Program-made: the position numbers and the translations under genes
Notes under the pieces: model-generated
Seen by the model: the letters and a program-made list of their open reading frames with translations, nothing else
Databases searched by the model: none
Told to the model about the DNA's origin: nothing
Shown: positions 18,023-26,703 of the stretch, piece by piece
Position numbering within the stretch: position 1 is the stretch's first letter
Layout: the number at the start of each line of letters is the position of its first letter
Assembly: GCF_022489035.1 (NCBI RefSeq)
Contig: NZ_JAKVTV010000004.1
Location: 209,575 to 273,574 of the forward strand
Direction of reading: 5' to 3'
DNA from: Christiangramia lutea
GTDB taxonomy: Bacteria; Bacteroidota; Bacteroidia; Flavobacteriales; Flavobacteriaceae
DNA length: 64,000 nt

Positions 18023-18754
18023 ATGCGTATAATCAAAGTTGATGCCATTGATTCCACTAATACCTTTGTTCGTAAATTTTACGAGGGTAATAAGGGTTTT
18101 GAACCTGTTTGTGTAAGAGCCATTACTCAAACTGCCGGGAGGGGGCAAAGAGGGGCGAATTGGTTTTCAAAAGCAGGGAAGAACCTTACATTCAGTATTC
18201 TCTATCCTCAGCAAAAACTTAATATTTCAAAACATTTCCTGCTAAGTGCCTCGGTTTCTTTAGCGGTTTTGGAGGCATTAGAAGGATTGAATATTCCAGA
18301 TCTTAAAGTGAAATGGCCTAACGACATTCTGTCAGCAAAACTAAAGTTAGGCGGTATTTTAATTGAAAACATTGTGAAAACCGAAGGGATTGTGGCGAGT
18401 GTGATTGGAATTGGACTGAATATAAATCAGGTTGATTTCAAAGATTTGCCTCAGGCCTCATCGCTAAAAAATATCACTGGAAAAAATTATGATCTTGATG
18501 AGATACTTTATAAAGTGGCATTGGCAGTAGAAGAAAAACTGAAGGAGTTGCCATTTTTAAAAAATAATTCCGTTCTGGAGGAATATGTTAGCAGGATGTT
18601 CCGGCTAAACCAGGTTTCGTCATTTTCCACTCCAGATGATGAGAAATTCAATGGAATTATACGTGGAGTCACTACCGAAGGAAAACTGAACCTTGAAATA
18701 GAAGATGGGGTTTTTAAAACCTATGACCTTAAAGAGATCAGGTTGTTGTATTAA
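18023..18754 (+). CDS. birA: Biotin-[acetyl-CoA-carboxylase] ligase
   Basis: Attaches biotin to the carboxyl-carrier protein. From the ATG at 18023 the protein has 243 residues and begins MRIIKVDAIDSTN, the usual catalytic-domain start. The frame extends upstream to a TTG at 17981, but that segment has no family match. The biotin-AMP loop GRGQRGANW (about 40-48) and KWPNDIL (about 98-104) are visible. The short C-terminal SH3-like domain is present. No N-terminal HTH exists, so this is a ligase without repressor function. Confidence 0.93.
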   Translation: MRIIKVDAIDSTNTFVRKFYEGNKGFEPVCVRAITQTAGRGQRGANWFSKAGKNLTFSILYPQQKLNISKHFLLSASVSLAVLEALEGLNIPDLKVKWPNDILSAKLKLGGILIENIVKTEGIVASVIGIGLNINQVDFKDLPQASSLKNITGKNYDLDEILYKVALAVEEKLKELPFLKNNSVLEEYVSRMFRLNQVSSFSTPDDEKFNGIIRGVTTEGKLNLEIEDGVFKTYDLKEIRLLY

Positions 18755-18756
18755 AT

Positions 18757-18779
18757 AAAAAAAGCCGGAAAATTCCGGC
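18757..18779 (-). terminator. Terminator of the pyrE-SRPBCC operon
   Basis: GCCGGA-AAAT-TCCGGC is followed on the minus strand by a seven-T run, 24 bp past the SRPBCC stop. On the plus strand, after birA, there is no U-run. Confidence 0.8.
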
Positions 18780-18802
18780 CTCTAGTACAAATTGAAAATT
18801 TT

Positions 18803-19195
18803 TTACAGCTTCCCGATATTCTCGGTTAGAGCGGTGATGAATTTCTTTAAAGGGCCTTTGATCATCATGCTCATCATAGGATTGAAATTTCCTTCAAAAT
18901 CCATGTTCACTTCACTCTGTTCAGCTCCGGCAGGGGCAATGTGAGTTCTTAGTTGAAAGGGGAATTTATCTGAAGTAGATCCGAGAACCACCAATTCAGG
19001 TTCTAAGGTTTCTACTATTTTTAATTTTATTTCCGGCATGCCTTTCAATTGGAAAAGGAAAGTGTCATCTGCGGTTACTTCAAACTTTTCCTTACTTTCT
19101 GGCATGATCTGTTCGTAATTCTCAACGTCGGTCAAAAAGTTGAACATATCCTGCTGGCTTTTGCCGGCAGTTACTTTTGGGCTTTCTAATTTCAT
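18803..19195 (-). CDS. SRPBCC (START-like) superfamily protein
   Basis: A 130-residue cytosolic protein with the helix-grip fold layout: an N-terminal strand, FNFLTDVENYEQIMP helix region, beta strands, and a long C-terminal helix. Such proteins bind hydrophobic ligands in a cavity; no ligand can be named. It lies 1 bp after pyrE and ends at a terminator, so it forms a two-gene operon with pyrimidine synthesis, a linkage I cannot explain mechanistically. Confidence 0.7.
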   Translation of the reverse strand: MKLESPKVTAGKSQQDMFNFLTDVENYEQIMPESKEKFEVTADDTFLFQLKGMPEIKLKIVETLEPELVVLGSTSDKFPFQLRTHIAPAGAEQSEVNMDFEGNFNPMMSMMIKGPLKKFITALTENIGKL

Positions 19196-19196
19196 T

Positions 19197-19838
19197 TTAT
19201 GATTTCCAGTTGGCAGGGTCTTCTCTCCATTTACGGAGTACTCCTGCTTCTTTAATGTTAATATAATTAGTCTTTTGAGCGGTTTCGATGAGATTTTCGT
19301 AATCGCTTAGCGTATGAAGCTCTATTTCCTGATTTTTAAAGTTCTCTACAGCTGTATCGAATCCATAAGTGAAGATGGCAAACATGCCTTTTACATTTGC
19401 ACCTGCCTCTTTTAAAGCCTTAACAGCATTCAAACTACTGTTGCCTGTACTTATAAGATCTTCAATCACCACAACGGTCTGGCCTTCTTCAAGATTACCT
19501 TCTATCTGGTTCTGCCTTCCGTGTCCTTTTGGTTCAGGCCTAACATAGGCAAATGGCAGACTTAGATATTCTGCTACCAGCATACCAATTCCAATTGCTC
19601 CAGTGGCTACTGCTGCAATCACGTCGGGTTTTCCATACTTTTCTTCGATCTGTTTGGCAAAGTTCTCCCGAACATAGTTTCTAATCACCGGATAGGAAAG
19701 GATAATCCTGTTATCACAGTATATTGGAGACTTCCATCCGCTTGCCCAGGTAAAGGGTTGTTGCGGTTCTAATTTTATTGCCTTAATTTGCAACAAAAGC
19801 TCAGCAGTCTTTTTTGCTGTTTCTTTATTCAAAATCAT
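19197..19838 (-). CDS. pyrE: Orotate phosphoribosyltransferase
   Basis: Converts orotate and PRPP to OMP in de novo pyrimidine synthesis. From the ATG at 19838 the protein is 213 residues. It has the N-terminal LEPQQPFTWASGWKSPIYCDNR segment (conserved in PyrE), a KGHGRQNQIEG flexible loop with the catalytic Lys/His, and the PRPP motif VVVIEDLISTGNS. The frame runs upstream to 19919, but those 27 residues would overlap the divergent NUDIX gene and match nothing. Confidence 0.95.
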   Translation of the reverse strand: MILNKETAKKTAELLLQIKAIKLEPQQPFTWASGWKSPIYCDNRIILSYPVIRNYVRENFAKQIEEKYGKPDVIAAVATGAIGIGMLVAEYLSLPFAYVRPEPKGHGRQNQIEGNLEEGQTVVVIEDLISTGNSSLNAVKALKEAGANVKGMFAIFTYGFDTAVENFKNQEIELHTLSDYENLIETAQKTNYINIKEAGVLRKWREDPANWKS

Positions 19839-19843
19839 AGCTG

Positions 19844-19851
19844 CAAATGTA
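19844..19851 (-). promoter_or_regulatory. -7 promoter element for pyrE
   Basis: TACATTTG matches TAnnTTTG exactly and ends 5 bp before the pyrE ATG. The mRNA would be leaderless or nearly so. The box overlaps the NUDIX start codon on the other strand. No -33 TTG was found. Confidence 0.4.
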
Positions 19852-20470
19852 TAAAGTTTTTGTGAATGATATTCCCATAATCGTTTCAACACAGAAAGAA
19901 ATTGGGGAAAAATATACATCTTTCCCTTTAAAGACTGTTCGTCTAAAAAAAGTTGTTAGAAAAATCATGAAGGGGAAGTTATTATACGTGAACCTTTATC
20001 ACCCGGATGAAACCAAGCTTTTAAAACTTCTTTTGAAAAAAATGAAGGTTGTTAAGGCAGCAGGTGGAATGGTGGTTAATCAGAAAAAAGAAATTCTTTT
20101 TATTTACAGGAACCGTCGTTGGGATCTACCTAAGGGTAAGACTGAGAAAAAGGAAAGTATTCAGGATGCAGCGATAAGAGAGGTAGAAGAGGAAACGGGA
20201 GTAGAAGGCTTACAAATCACTAAATTCATTACCCGAACTTATCATGTTTTTAAGCGAAAAGGTAAACTTAGGTTGAAAGAGACCCACTGGTTCGAAATGT
20301 ATACCGAATATGATGGCGAACTTATCCCAGAGCTGAGCGAAGGGATCAAAAAGGCTAAATGGAAGGATTTTGAAAAAAGCCGTAAAGCCCTTCAAAAATC
20401 CTACGCCAATATAAAAATGTTGTTTCCGGAGAAATATTTAGCGAGGAAGTCTGAAGATAGGGTAGCGTAA
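19847..20470 (+). CDS. NUDIX hydrolase family protein
   Basis: A 207-residue protein with a complete Nudix box, GX5EX7REUXEEXGU, spanning about 97-119 (GKTEKKES ... REVEEETGVEG). It hydrolyses a nucleoside-diphosphate-linked substrate that the sequence does not reveal. Residues 1-65 precede the domain and have no recognised fold. The 5' end lies 8 bp from the divergent pyrE start, and the last 33 bp overlap the end of the convergent M14 peptidase gene. Confidence 0.85.
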   Translation: MYKVFVNDIPIIVSTQKEIGEKYTSFPLKTVRLKKVVRKIMKGKLLYVNLYHPDETKLLKLLLKKMKVVKAAGGMVVNQKKEILFIYRNRRWDLPKGKTEKKESIQDAAIREVEEETGVEGLQITKFITRTYHVFKRKGKLRLKETHWFEMYTEYDGELIPELSEGIKKAKWKDFEKSRKALQKSYANIKMLFPEKYLARKSEDRVA

Positions 20471-22189
20471 GTGCGCCTCTTCATAATTCTCAGATCTTTT
20501 TTGTAGCCAGTCCAACTGTGCATACCAGTTATTTCTGAATTCAGAATCATTTCTCTTTTTCTTTTCAAACTCATTGCGAAGAGCTTCATTGCTATCCAGC
20601 ATGTCTTTGGCGATATCCTCGAAAACATAAGGTGAAAAGCCTTCTTTTTGTTGTAACACTGTATCGAAGAAATTCCAGTTGAAGAAAGAATCTGTCGCCT
20701 CTGGTTCTAAAGTTTCAATCAAATACCTTGCTCCATCCTGGAAAGTAGTGATTAGATAATCTCCTTTTCTGAATCTCACTTCCTCAGACGTTTTAGTAAC
20801 AGTTGTTTCCTTATGCAGGTAATGACCTTCGAAGGCAGTTTCTGAAGTTTCAAAATCATCTATTTTATAAACTTCTACGTTTATGATCGTGTCCCGTTCT
20901 AAAGCCTCCATTTTTATGTTGTTCATCTTCAGGCGATCAATAACCTGCCACCATCCTTGAGGAACTATATAAGCTCTTGGAATATCAATTTCCTTGGTAA
21001 CTGCAAAATTGTCATAATAATCTATTTCCTTAGTGAAGGTTTTCTCGCGGTCGTATTTCAATCTCTTCTGTCCCGTTACCTCGCTGTTCGTATTCGCTGC
21101 CTCGAATCCTTTAAAGTTTCGTTTCGACGGATTTTCCTTATCTACCTCGAATTTCAAATTGTAGCTACGATCTGTTAGATATTTGCGGCGTGCCTGATTT
21201 CTGAGATCTTTGATAACAGTGCTTTCGGCATCGGTTATCTTGATCATAGATCTCATCAACTCGTAGGTTCCGCGCACTCTTTTATCGTATGGTTTCAGCA
21301 TATGGGTTTCAACCATCATACCCAGGGTATTCCAAAGAGTGGTGTATCCCGTTGAGTATCTGGGTGAATCCATGAATTGAGTAAATCCTTTCTCAGGAAC
21401 TTCATTAAATACATTTACATATGGAGTGATGTCCCAATCTTTTGCTTTTAAAGAGTCTTCCAGGGCTGGCATCATTTTCTTGTTCAGGTAACTTCCAAGA
21501 TTGCCGCCCAATTTATCATGCTGAGTAAATAAGTGGGTTAGGGTATATTGATAATCTGCACCATTGCTTACGTGATTATCTATGAATACGTCTGGATTCA
21601 AGTAATGGAATATTTCGTAAAAAGTCTGGGCATTCTTTGTATCTGCCTTGATAAAATCTCTATTCAGGTCATAATTTCTAGCGTTTCCACGAAAACCGTA
21701 TTCTTTGGGTCCATTTTGATTGGTTCTGCTGGTCGAATTCCTGTTTAATGCTCCACCAACATTATAAATCGGAATCGTGGCGATAATTGTATTTTTGGGA
21801 GAACTTATGGAATCTCCCGCCATGTCCCTGAAAAGCATCATCGTCGCGTCTATCCCATCACTTTCTCCGGGATGTATACCGTTGTTGATGAGCATGAAAC
21901 TATGAGATTTTCGTAATTTTTCCAGGTCCTGTTCTCCAGAACTATTGTAAATAGCCAGATGTAGAGGTAGACCGCTGTCTGTTTCTCCAAATTCCTGAAG
22001 AGTTATACTTGGATAGGCATCAGCAAGATTTTCATAGAATTTTATGACCTCTGCGTAAGTGCTAGTTTCGGTACCTCCAGATTTTTCGAATCTAGTTTCG
22101 AAATCATAATCTTTAATAAGTCTGTATTTTGAGAAATCACAGGATGTAAGGCTGATCATTATCCCCAATACCAACCATAATTTTTTCAT
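20438..22189 (-). CDS. M14 family zinc carboxypeptidase lipoprotein
   Basis: Envelope-anchored metallopeptidase of 583 residues. The signal peptide ends at Cys17 (LTSC). The M14 catalytic domain holds the zinc ligands His106 and Glu109 (HPGES) and His206 (DNHVSNG), with the substrate-binding arginine region NRNSTSRTNQNG before it. The C-terminal ~250 residues are a family-specific extension. It probably trims peptides outside the cell. The 3' end overlaps the NUDIX gene tail to tail by 33 bp without a terminator, so antisense transcription is likely. Confidence 0.85.
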   Translation of the reverse strand: MKKLWLVLGIMISLTSCDFSKYRLIKDYDFETRFEKSGGTETSTYAEVIKFYENLADAYPSITLQEFGETDSGLPLHLAIYNSSGEQDLEKLRKSHSFMLINNGIHPGESDGIDATMMLFRDMAGDSISSPKNTIIATIPIYNVGGALNRNSTSRTNQNGPKEYGFRGNARNYDLNRDFIKADTKNAQTFYEIFHYLNPDVFIDNHVSNGADYQYTLTHLFTQHDKLGGNLGSYLNKKMMPALEDSLKAKDWDITPYVNVFNEVPEKGFTQFMDSPRYSTGYTTLWNTLGMMVETHMLKPYDKRVRGTYELMRSMIKITDAESTVIKDLRNQARRKYLTDRSYNLKFEVDKENPSKRNFKGFEAANTNSEVTGQKRLKYDREKTFTKEIDYYDNFAVTKEIDIPRAYIVPQGWWQVIDRLKMNNIKMEALERDTIINVEVYKIDDFETSETAFEGHYLHKETTVTKTSEEVRFRKGDYLITTFQDGARYLIETLEPEATDSFFNWNFFDTVLQQKEGFSPYVFEDIAKDMLDSNEALRNEFEKKKRNDSEFRNNWYAQLDWLQKRSENYEEAHLRYPIFRLPR

Positions 22190-22418
22190 CTGGTTCTGTT
22201 TATTATGTTTTTTGTCAGATGCAATTCGCCAATTTAAACGAAAGGCTCATTTCATAATTTTTCCTAAAAAATATAGCGGTAAACTTAATTAAAAACTCAG
22301 AGAGTAGCTAAAAAACCGGCTGTTTCTGTGCAATGAACCTTTCTGTTAAAGTATATCTAATCTTATTTATATCTTTTTTCTTATCCCTTTTTACCGCTAT
22401 TTTTATAAAAAATGCCAA

Positions 22419-23693
22419 ATGAAAAGGACTATAGCGATGCTTCTGTTTTCTGGGATTGTCTACGGGCAGGCCAATGAAAACTTGAGTGAAGAAAAGAAAA
22501 ATGAACTTGCACAAGGAGGACCAGATTATGCCGAAACAGCATTAGGGAAAATTGAACTACCCGCCCCATTTGCTTCAGAATCTGTTAGAAAAGAAAGTAA
22601 GATTGTGGCCTGGCTAGAGGGTGAAATGCCCAAAGCACCTGCTGGATTTAAAGTATCTGTATTTGCAGATGGACTTGATCATCCACGGTGGACCTATGTG
22701 GCCCCTAATAATGATATTTTCGTGGTAGAATCTGATGACGCTAAAAAAAGCGCCAATAAGATAACCATGTTTAGAGATAAAGATCAGGATGGAGTACCAG
22801 ACGAAAAGTTTTCTTTTCTGAAAAATCTTAATCAGCCATTTGGTATGCTTATACTAGGTGATTATTTCTATGTTGCTAATGTGGATGCCTTAATAAGATT
22901 TCCATATAAAGAAGGTCAAAATACAATTGAAGGAAAACCTGAAAAAGTTATAGACTTACCTGCTGGTGGATACAATCATCACTGGACCAGGAATATTTTA
23001 GCTGGGCCAAATGAAGAGAAAATCTATATTACAGTAGGAAGTTCAAGCAATGTTGGAGAACATGGAATGGAAAAAGAAGAAAGAAGAGCCAATATTATTG
23101 AAATAAATCCTGACGGAACCGGGGAAAAGATCTATGCCGCAGGGCTTAGAAATCCTGTAGGAATAGACTGGAATCCAGTTACTGGCGAATTATGGACCGC
23201 CGTGAATGAACGCGATAAGATTGGAAACAACCTTGTACCAGATTATGTAACCAGTGTAAAAGAAGGCGGATGGTATGGGTGGCCTTATTCTTATTTTGGG
23301 GATATCAAAGATCCAAGATGGGCTTCAGACCCACACAACGAAATGGCTGAAAAGGCAATAGTTCCGGATGTTGCAGTTGGTGCTCATACAGCTTCCTTAG
23401 GATTAAAGTTTTATACGCATAAATCTTTCCCGGAAAAATATCATAACGGCGCTTTTGTAGGTCAGCATGGCTCGTGGAACCGGGCTGAATTTGCAGGCTA
23501 TAAAGTATTATTTATACCTTTCGATGAAAATGGTGATCCGCAGGAACCTGAAGATTTCCTTACTGGATTTATTGCCGATGATGACGCCAGTCAGGTTTAT
23601 GGTAGGCCGGTAGGAGTGACCACCCTTTCTGACGGTTCCCTGCTAGTAAATGATGATGATGGTAATGTCATCTGGAGAATCTCTGCTGAATAA
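22419..23693 (+). CDS. Sorbosone dehydrogenase-type (PQQ family) beta-propeller enzyme
   Basis: Secreted six-bladed beta-propeller of 424 residues related to soluble glucose dehydrogenase and L-sorbosone dehydrogenase, which use PQQ. A signal peptide (1-17) leads. Visible family motifs are GLDHPRWTYVAPNNDIFVVE, NHHWTRNI with the catalytic-type His, AAGLRNPVGIDWNP, GWYGWPYSYFGD, and HGSWNRAEFAGYKV. The substrate is unknown and PQQ use is inferred from the family. Its last 44 bp overlap the frame of the following TonB receptor, so the two are coupled. Confidence 0.85.
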   Translation: MKRTIAMLLFSGIVYGQANENLSEEKKNELAQGGPDYAETALGKIELPAPFASESVRKESKIVAWLEGEMPKAPAGFKVSVFADGLDHPRWTYVAPNNDIFVVESDDAKKSANKITMFRDKDQDGVPDEKFSFLKNLNQPFGMLILGDYFYVANVDALIRFPYKEGQNTIEGKPEKVIDLPAGGYNHHWTRNILAGPNEEKIYITVGSSSNVGEHGMEKEERRANIIEINPDGTGEKIYAAGLRNPVGIDWNPVTGELWTAVNERDKIGNNLVPDYVTSVKEGGWYGWPYSYFGDIKDPRWASDPHNEMAEKAIVPDVAVGAHTASLGLKFYTHKSFPEKYHNGAFVGQHGSWNRAEFAGYKVLFIPFDENGDPQEPEDFLTGFIADDDASQVYGRPVGVTTLSDGSLLVNDDDGNVIWRISAE

Positions 23694-25989
23694 GATCAAT
23701 TTGAAGATAAAAATTTGCTTACTTCTGCTTTTAACTTTTAATGGGATTGCTAAATCTCAGGTTATTAGCGGAAGTGTTACCGATATAGATTCTGGTAATT
23801 CCCTGGAAAATGTAACCGTTCGTAATATAAAATCAGGAGAAACTCAGATCACTAATGAATTGGGGACTTTTAAATTTGAAAAGGTTGATTTCCCGGCTAA
23901 ATTTCAATTCTCTCTTCGGGGTTATTCAGATTCAATAATTGAATTTAATAGTGAGCAGGACTCGGTAAAAGTTTTTCTGAAAAAGGAAATTGATCAACTT
24001 TCAGAGGTTTTGTTACGCAGTTCAAATATTCCGAATGAGCTGAGAAAAACACCTGCCTCGGTAAGCTTAATTTCCGAAAATGATCTTAAACGCACAGATA
24101 ATTTTAATCTTGTTCAGAATTTCAATTATGTGCCTGGAGTTTTTGTGAGTCAGGGCGCTTTGAATACTAATAAGATCAATATTCGTGGAATTGGGGCCAG
24201 GTCACAATATTCCACTAACCGAATAAAAGCTTATATAAATGGTATCCCTTTAACCACTGCTGAGGGCGAATTGACTTTAGATGATTTTGATTCAGATTAC
24301 CTGGATAGGGTCGAAATTTTTAAAGGACCGGTTTCTTCCAGTTTTGGTGCCGGCCTGGGTGGAGCTATTAATTTCTACACAAAACAAAATCGATCAGATC
24401 AAAGATCGGTAAATGCTGAATTTTCTTACGGAAGTTTTAATACTCGTAAGACCATGGCAAATATTACTTATTCAAAAGACAGTTTAGATATTTCCCTTAA
24501 CTATAATCAGTTGCATAGCGACGGATTCAGACAGAATGGAGAGTATGATCGTATTTCATTTCTGGGTTCTGGAAGTCTCATTAATAATTCTGGAAACCGA
24601 TGGAATTTCTTTTATAACTATACCAATCTCAAAGCCTATATTCCAAGTTCATTAAATGAAGAAGATTTTAGGAATGATCCTGAAAAAGCGGCATTTACCT
24701 GGTACGAGGCCGCCGGATATGAGTCTTACGATAAAAACATAATAGGTGTTTCATACGAGCATAATTTTTCCAGAAAATTTATAAATCAAACCTCGGTTTT
24801 TTACAACTCGAGGGATGGTTACGAGCCGAGACCTTTTAATATCCTGGATGAAGAAAGCAATTCAGTTGGTATTCGCACTAAATTCAATTATCAGTCTACT
24901 GTTTTTAGTAGAGTTTCGGAATTTAGCATTGGAGCGGAAACTATGTATGAATTTTATGAAACCGGAACTTTCGAAAATCTCTATGAAAATGCTTTAGAAA
25001 GGCAGAGTGTTCAGGGTGGTCGATTAAGCTTAAATGAGCAAAAACGAAAATACATTAACTTATTTGCTCAAATGAATATGGAGCTTAGCTCTAAGTTATC
25101 ATTCGAAGCCGGGCTTAACTTTAATTCTACAGCTTACGATTTGGAAGATAAATTTAACGAGGAAGAATTGAATCAGTCTGGAGAATACAGCTTCGATCCT
25201 ATATTTTCACCCAGGATTGGTTTAAGTTACGAGGCATTTGAAGACAAGAACTTTTATGTTTCGGCTAGCCACGGTTTTTCCACACCTACCGTAGCTGAAA
25301 CTTTAACCCCGGAAGGTTTAATTAATACCGATCTTAAAACTGAAACCGGTTGGAATTATGAAATTGGTTTTAAAGGGAACTGGTTGAATAACCGGCTGTA
25401 TACCGAGCTAAATCTGTATTCCATCCAGATAAGGAATTTACTTGTAGCCAGAAGGATAGGACAAGATCAATACGTAGGGGTGAATGCGGGAAAAGCAGAT
25501 CACAACGGGATCGAATTTACTTCAACTTTCCAGGCAAAATTAAATTCTGATGTCAACCTCAAATTCTTTCTGAATTCTAATTTCAACTTTTTTACATTTG
25601 ATCGTTTTGTTGATCTCGGAGAGAATTATTCAGGAAATACCATTCCCGGAGTGCCCGAATATATGGTTTCACCGGGAACAGAACTTTCTGTGAATGATTT
25701 TTCAGCTAATCTTAATTTCCAGGCCTTTGGAAGAATGGCACTGAATGATGGGAATTCTGGATATACAGATCCTTATCAATTATTGAATCTAAAATTGAAT
25801 TATGATTGGGAGCTTGGTAGGAGAATAGGGGTTAGGTTCAATTTCGGGATCAATAATATTTTTGATGAAGCCTATGCTGCAAGTATTGTAACTAACGCAG
25901 TAGGTTTTGGAGGTTCAGCTCCACGTTATTATTATCCGGGAAATCCAAGAAATTTCTTCGGTGGAATATCTTTTGATCTCAATTTATAG
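23650..25989 (+). CDS. TonB-dependent receptor resembling YncD/PqqU
   Basis: Outer-membrane gated channel of up to 779 residues. A carboxypeptidase-regulatory-like domain (about 35-115), a plug domain (about 125-235, NIRGIGARSQYST then VEIFKGPVSSSFG), and a 22-strand barrel ending in an aromatic-rich GISFDLNL are visible. Resemblance to E. coli YncD includes INGIPLTTAEGE after the plug repeat, GFSTPTVAE, and NIFDEAYAAS ... RYYYPGNPRNFFGG near the end. ATG starts occur at 23650 and 23665, but the TTG at 23701 gives the cleanest signal peptide. It overlaps the PQQ-family enzyme gene. Confidence 0.87.
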   Translation: MMMMVMSSGESLLNKINLKIKICLLLLLTFNGIAKSQVISGSVTDIDSGNSLENVTVRNIKSGETQITNELGTFKFEKVDFPAKFQFSLRGYSDSIIEFNSEQDSVKVFLKKEIDQLSEVLLRSSNIPNELRKTPASVSLISENDLKRTDNFNLVQNFNYVPGVFVSQGALNTNKINIRGIGARSQYSTNRIKAYINGIPLTTAEGELTLDDFDSDYLDRVEIFKGPVSSSFGAGLGGAINFYTKQNRSDQRSVNAEFSYGSFNTRKTMANITYSKDSLDISLNYNQLHSDGFRQNGEYDRISFLGSGSLINNSGNRWNFFYNYTNLKAYIPSSLNEEDFRNDPEKAAFTWYEAAGYESYDKNIIGVSYEHNFSRKFINQTSVFYNSRDGYEPRPFNILDEESNSVGIRTKFNYQSTVFSRVSEFSIGAETMYEFYETGTFENLYENALERQSVQGGRLSLNEQKRKYINLFAQMNMELSSKLSFEAGLNFNSTAYDLEDKFNEEELNQSGEYSFDPIFSPRIGLSYEAFEDKNFYVSASHGFSTPTVAETLTPEGLINTDLKTETGWNYEIGFKGNWLNNRLYTELNLYSIQIRNLLVARRIGQDQYVGVNAGKADHNGIEFTSTFQAKLNSDVNLKFFLNSNFNFFTFDRFVDLGENYSGNTIPGVPEYMVSPGTELSVNDFSANLNFQAFGRMALNDGNSGYTDPYQLLNLKLNYDWELGRRIGVRFNFGINNIFDEAYAASIVTNAVGFGGSAPRYYYPGNPRNFFGGISFDLNL

Positions 25990-26014
25990 TTCATTCCCAT
26001 TGAAATGCAAAATC

Positions 26015-26103
26015 TTGAGAGATGCTGAATCAAGTTCAGCATGACTACGACAATATCGTTACCCTGAATTTATTTAACTTCGTTGAATCTTCGATTTCAG
26101 GGT
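26015..26103. repeat. Palindromic intergenic repeat, two hairpin units
   Basis: Two inverted units sit in the 211-bp gap after the TonB receptor: TGCTGAA-tcaag-TTCAGCA, and a longer one from ACCCTGAA to TTCAGGGT (26060-26103). The first shares the CTGAA...TTCAG core with other elements in the window. Confidence 0.65.
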
Positions 26104-26200
26104 CTATTTCTGTAAACAAAATGTCAATTATAAATTAATGAAAATTAAAAATTTAGGGCAAAGCAATTTTTTAAATTCATTGCAGAATGAGATTGAAAGC

Positions 26201-26656
26201 CTACTTTTTCCTGACAACATCTGGAACCATAAATTCATAATCTCCTCCGTGACGCATCACATCTCGAACAACGGTTGAAGAAATATGGGATTTTCCGGAA
26301 CTTGAGAGGAGGAAGATACTTTCAATACCAGACATCTTATAATTGGTCTGTCCAATGGCCTTTTCAAACTCAAGATCCTGCCCGTTTCTTAATCCGCGAA
26401 GAATAAAACCTGCATCTTTAGATTTGCAATAATCTACCGTAAGTCCTTTGTAGGTTTCAACAGTTATTTTTGGTTCATTTTTGTAAGTTTCTTTGAGAAA
26501 ATGTACCCGCTCCTCCAGGCTGAACATATATTTTTTACTGGAATTGGTGCCAATGGCGAGGATGATCTCGTCAAATAATGGCAAAGCCCGGTCAATAATA
26601 TCGGTATGTCCTAAAGTAAGCGGATCGAATGATCCGGGAAAAACTGCTTTTTTCAT
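26201..26656 (-). CDS. coaD: Phosphopantetheine adenylyltransferase
   Basis: Transfers AMP to 4'-phosphopantetheine in coenzyme A synthesis. The 151 residues begin with FPGSFDPLTLGH, whose T-x-G-H is the nucleotidyltransferase signature (about 5-17). It continues with GTNSSKKYMFSLEERV, the LRGLRNGQD substrate loop, and SGKSHISSTVVRD at the C-terminus (about 119-131). It lies 47 bp after ddl. Confidence 0.96.
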   Translation of the reverse strand: MKKAVFPGSFDPLTLGHTDIIDRALPLFDEIILAIGTNSSKKYMFSLEERVHFLKETYKNEPKITVETYKGLTVDYCKSKDAGFILRGLRNGQDLEFEKAIGQTNYKMSGIESIFLLSSSGKSHISSTVVRDVMRHGGDYEFMVPDVVRKK

Positions 26657-26703
26657 CAGGCGGTTTTTGGTCGTTTATGAATGTAAAAGATACTTAGAAA
26701 TTA

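Noticed and set aside
19839..19919. 27-residue extension of pyrE
   Set aside because: It overlaps the divergent NUDIX gene and precedes the conserved PyrE start; the ATG at 19838 fits the family.
22308..22514. 68-residue minus-strand frame over the start of the PQQ-family gene
   Set aside because: It is antisense to a well-supported signal peptide and has no recognisable features.
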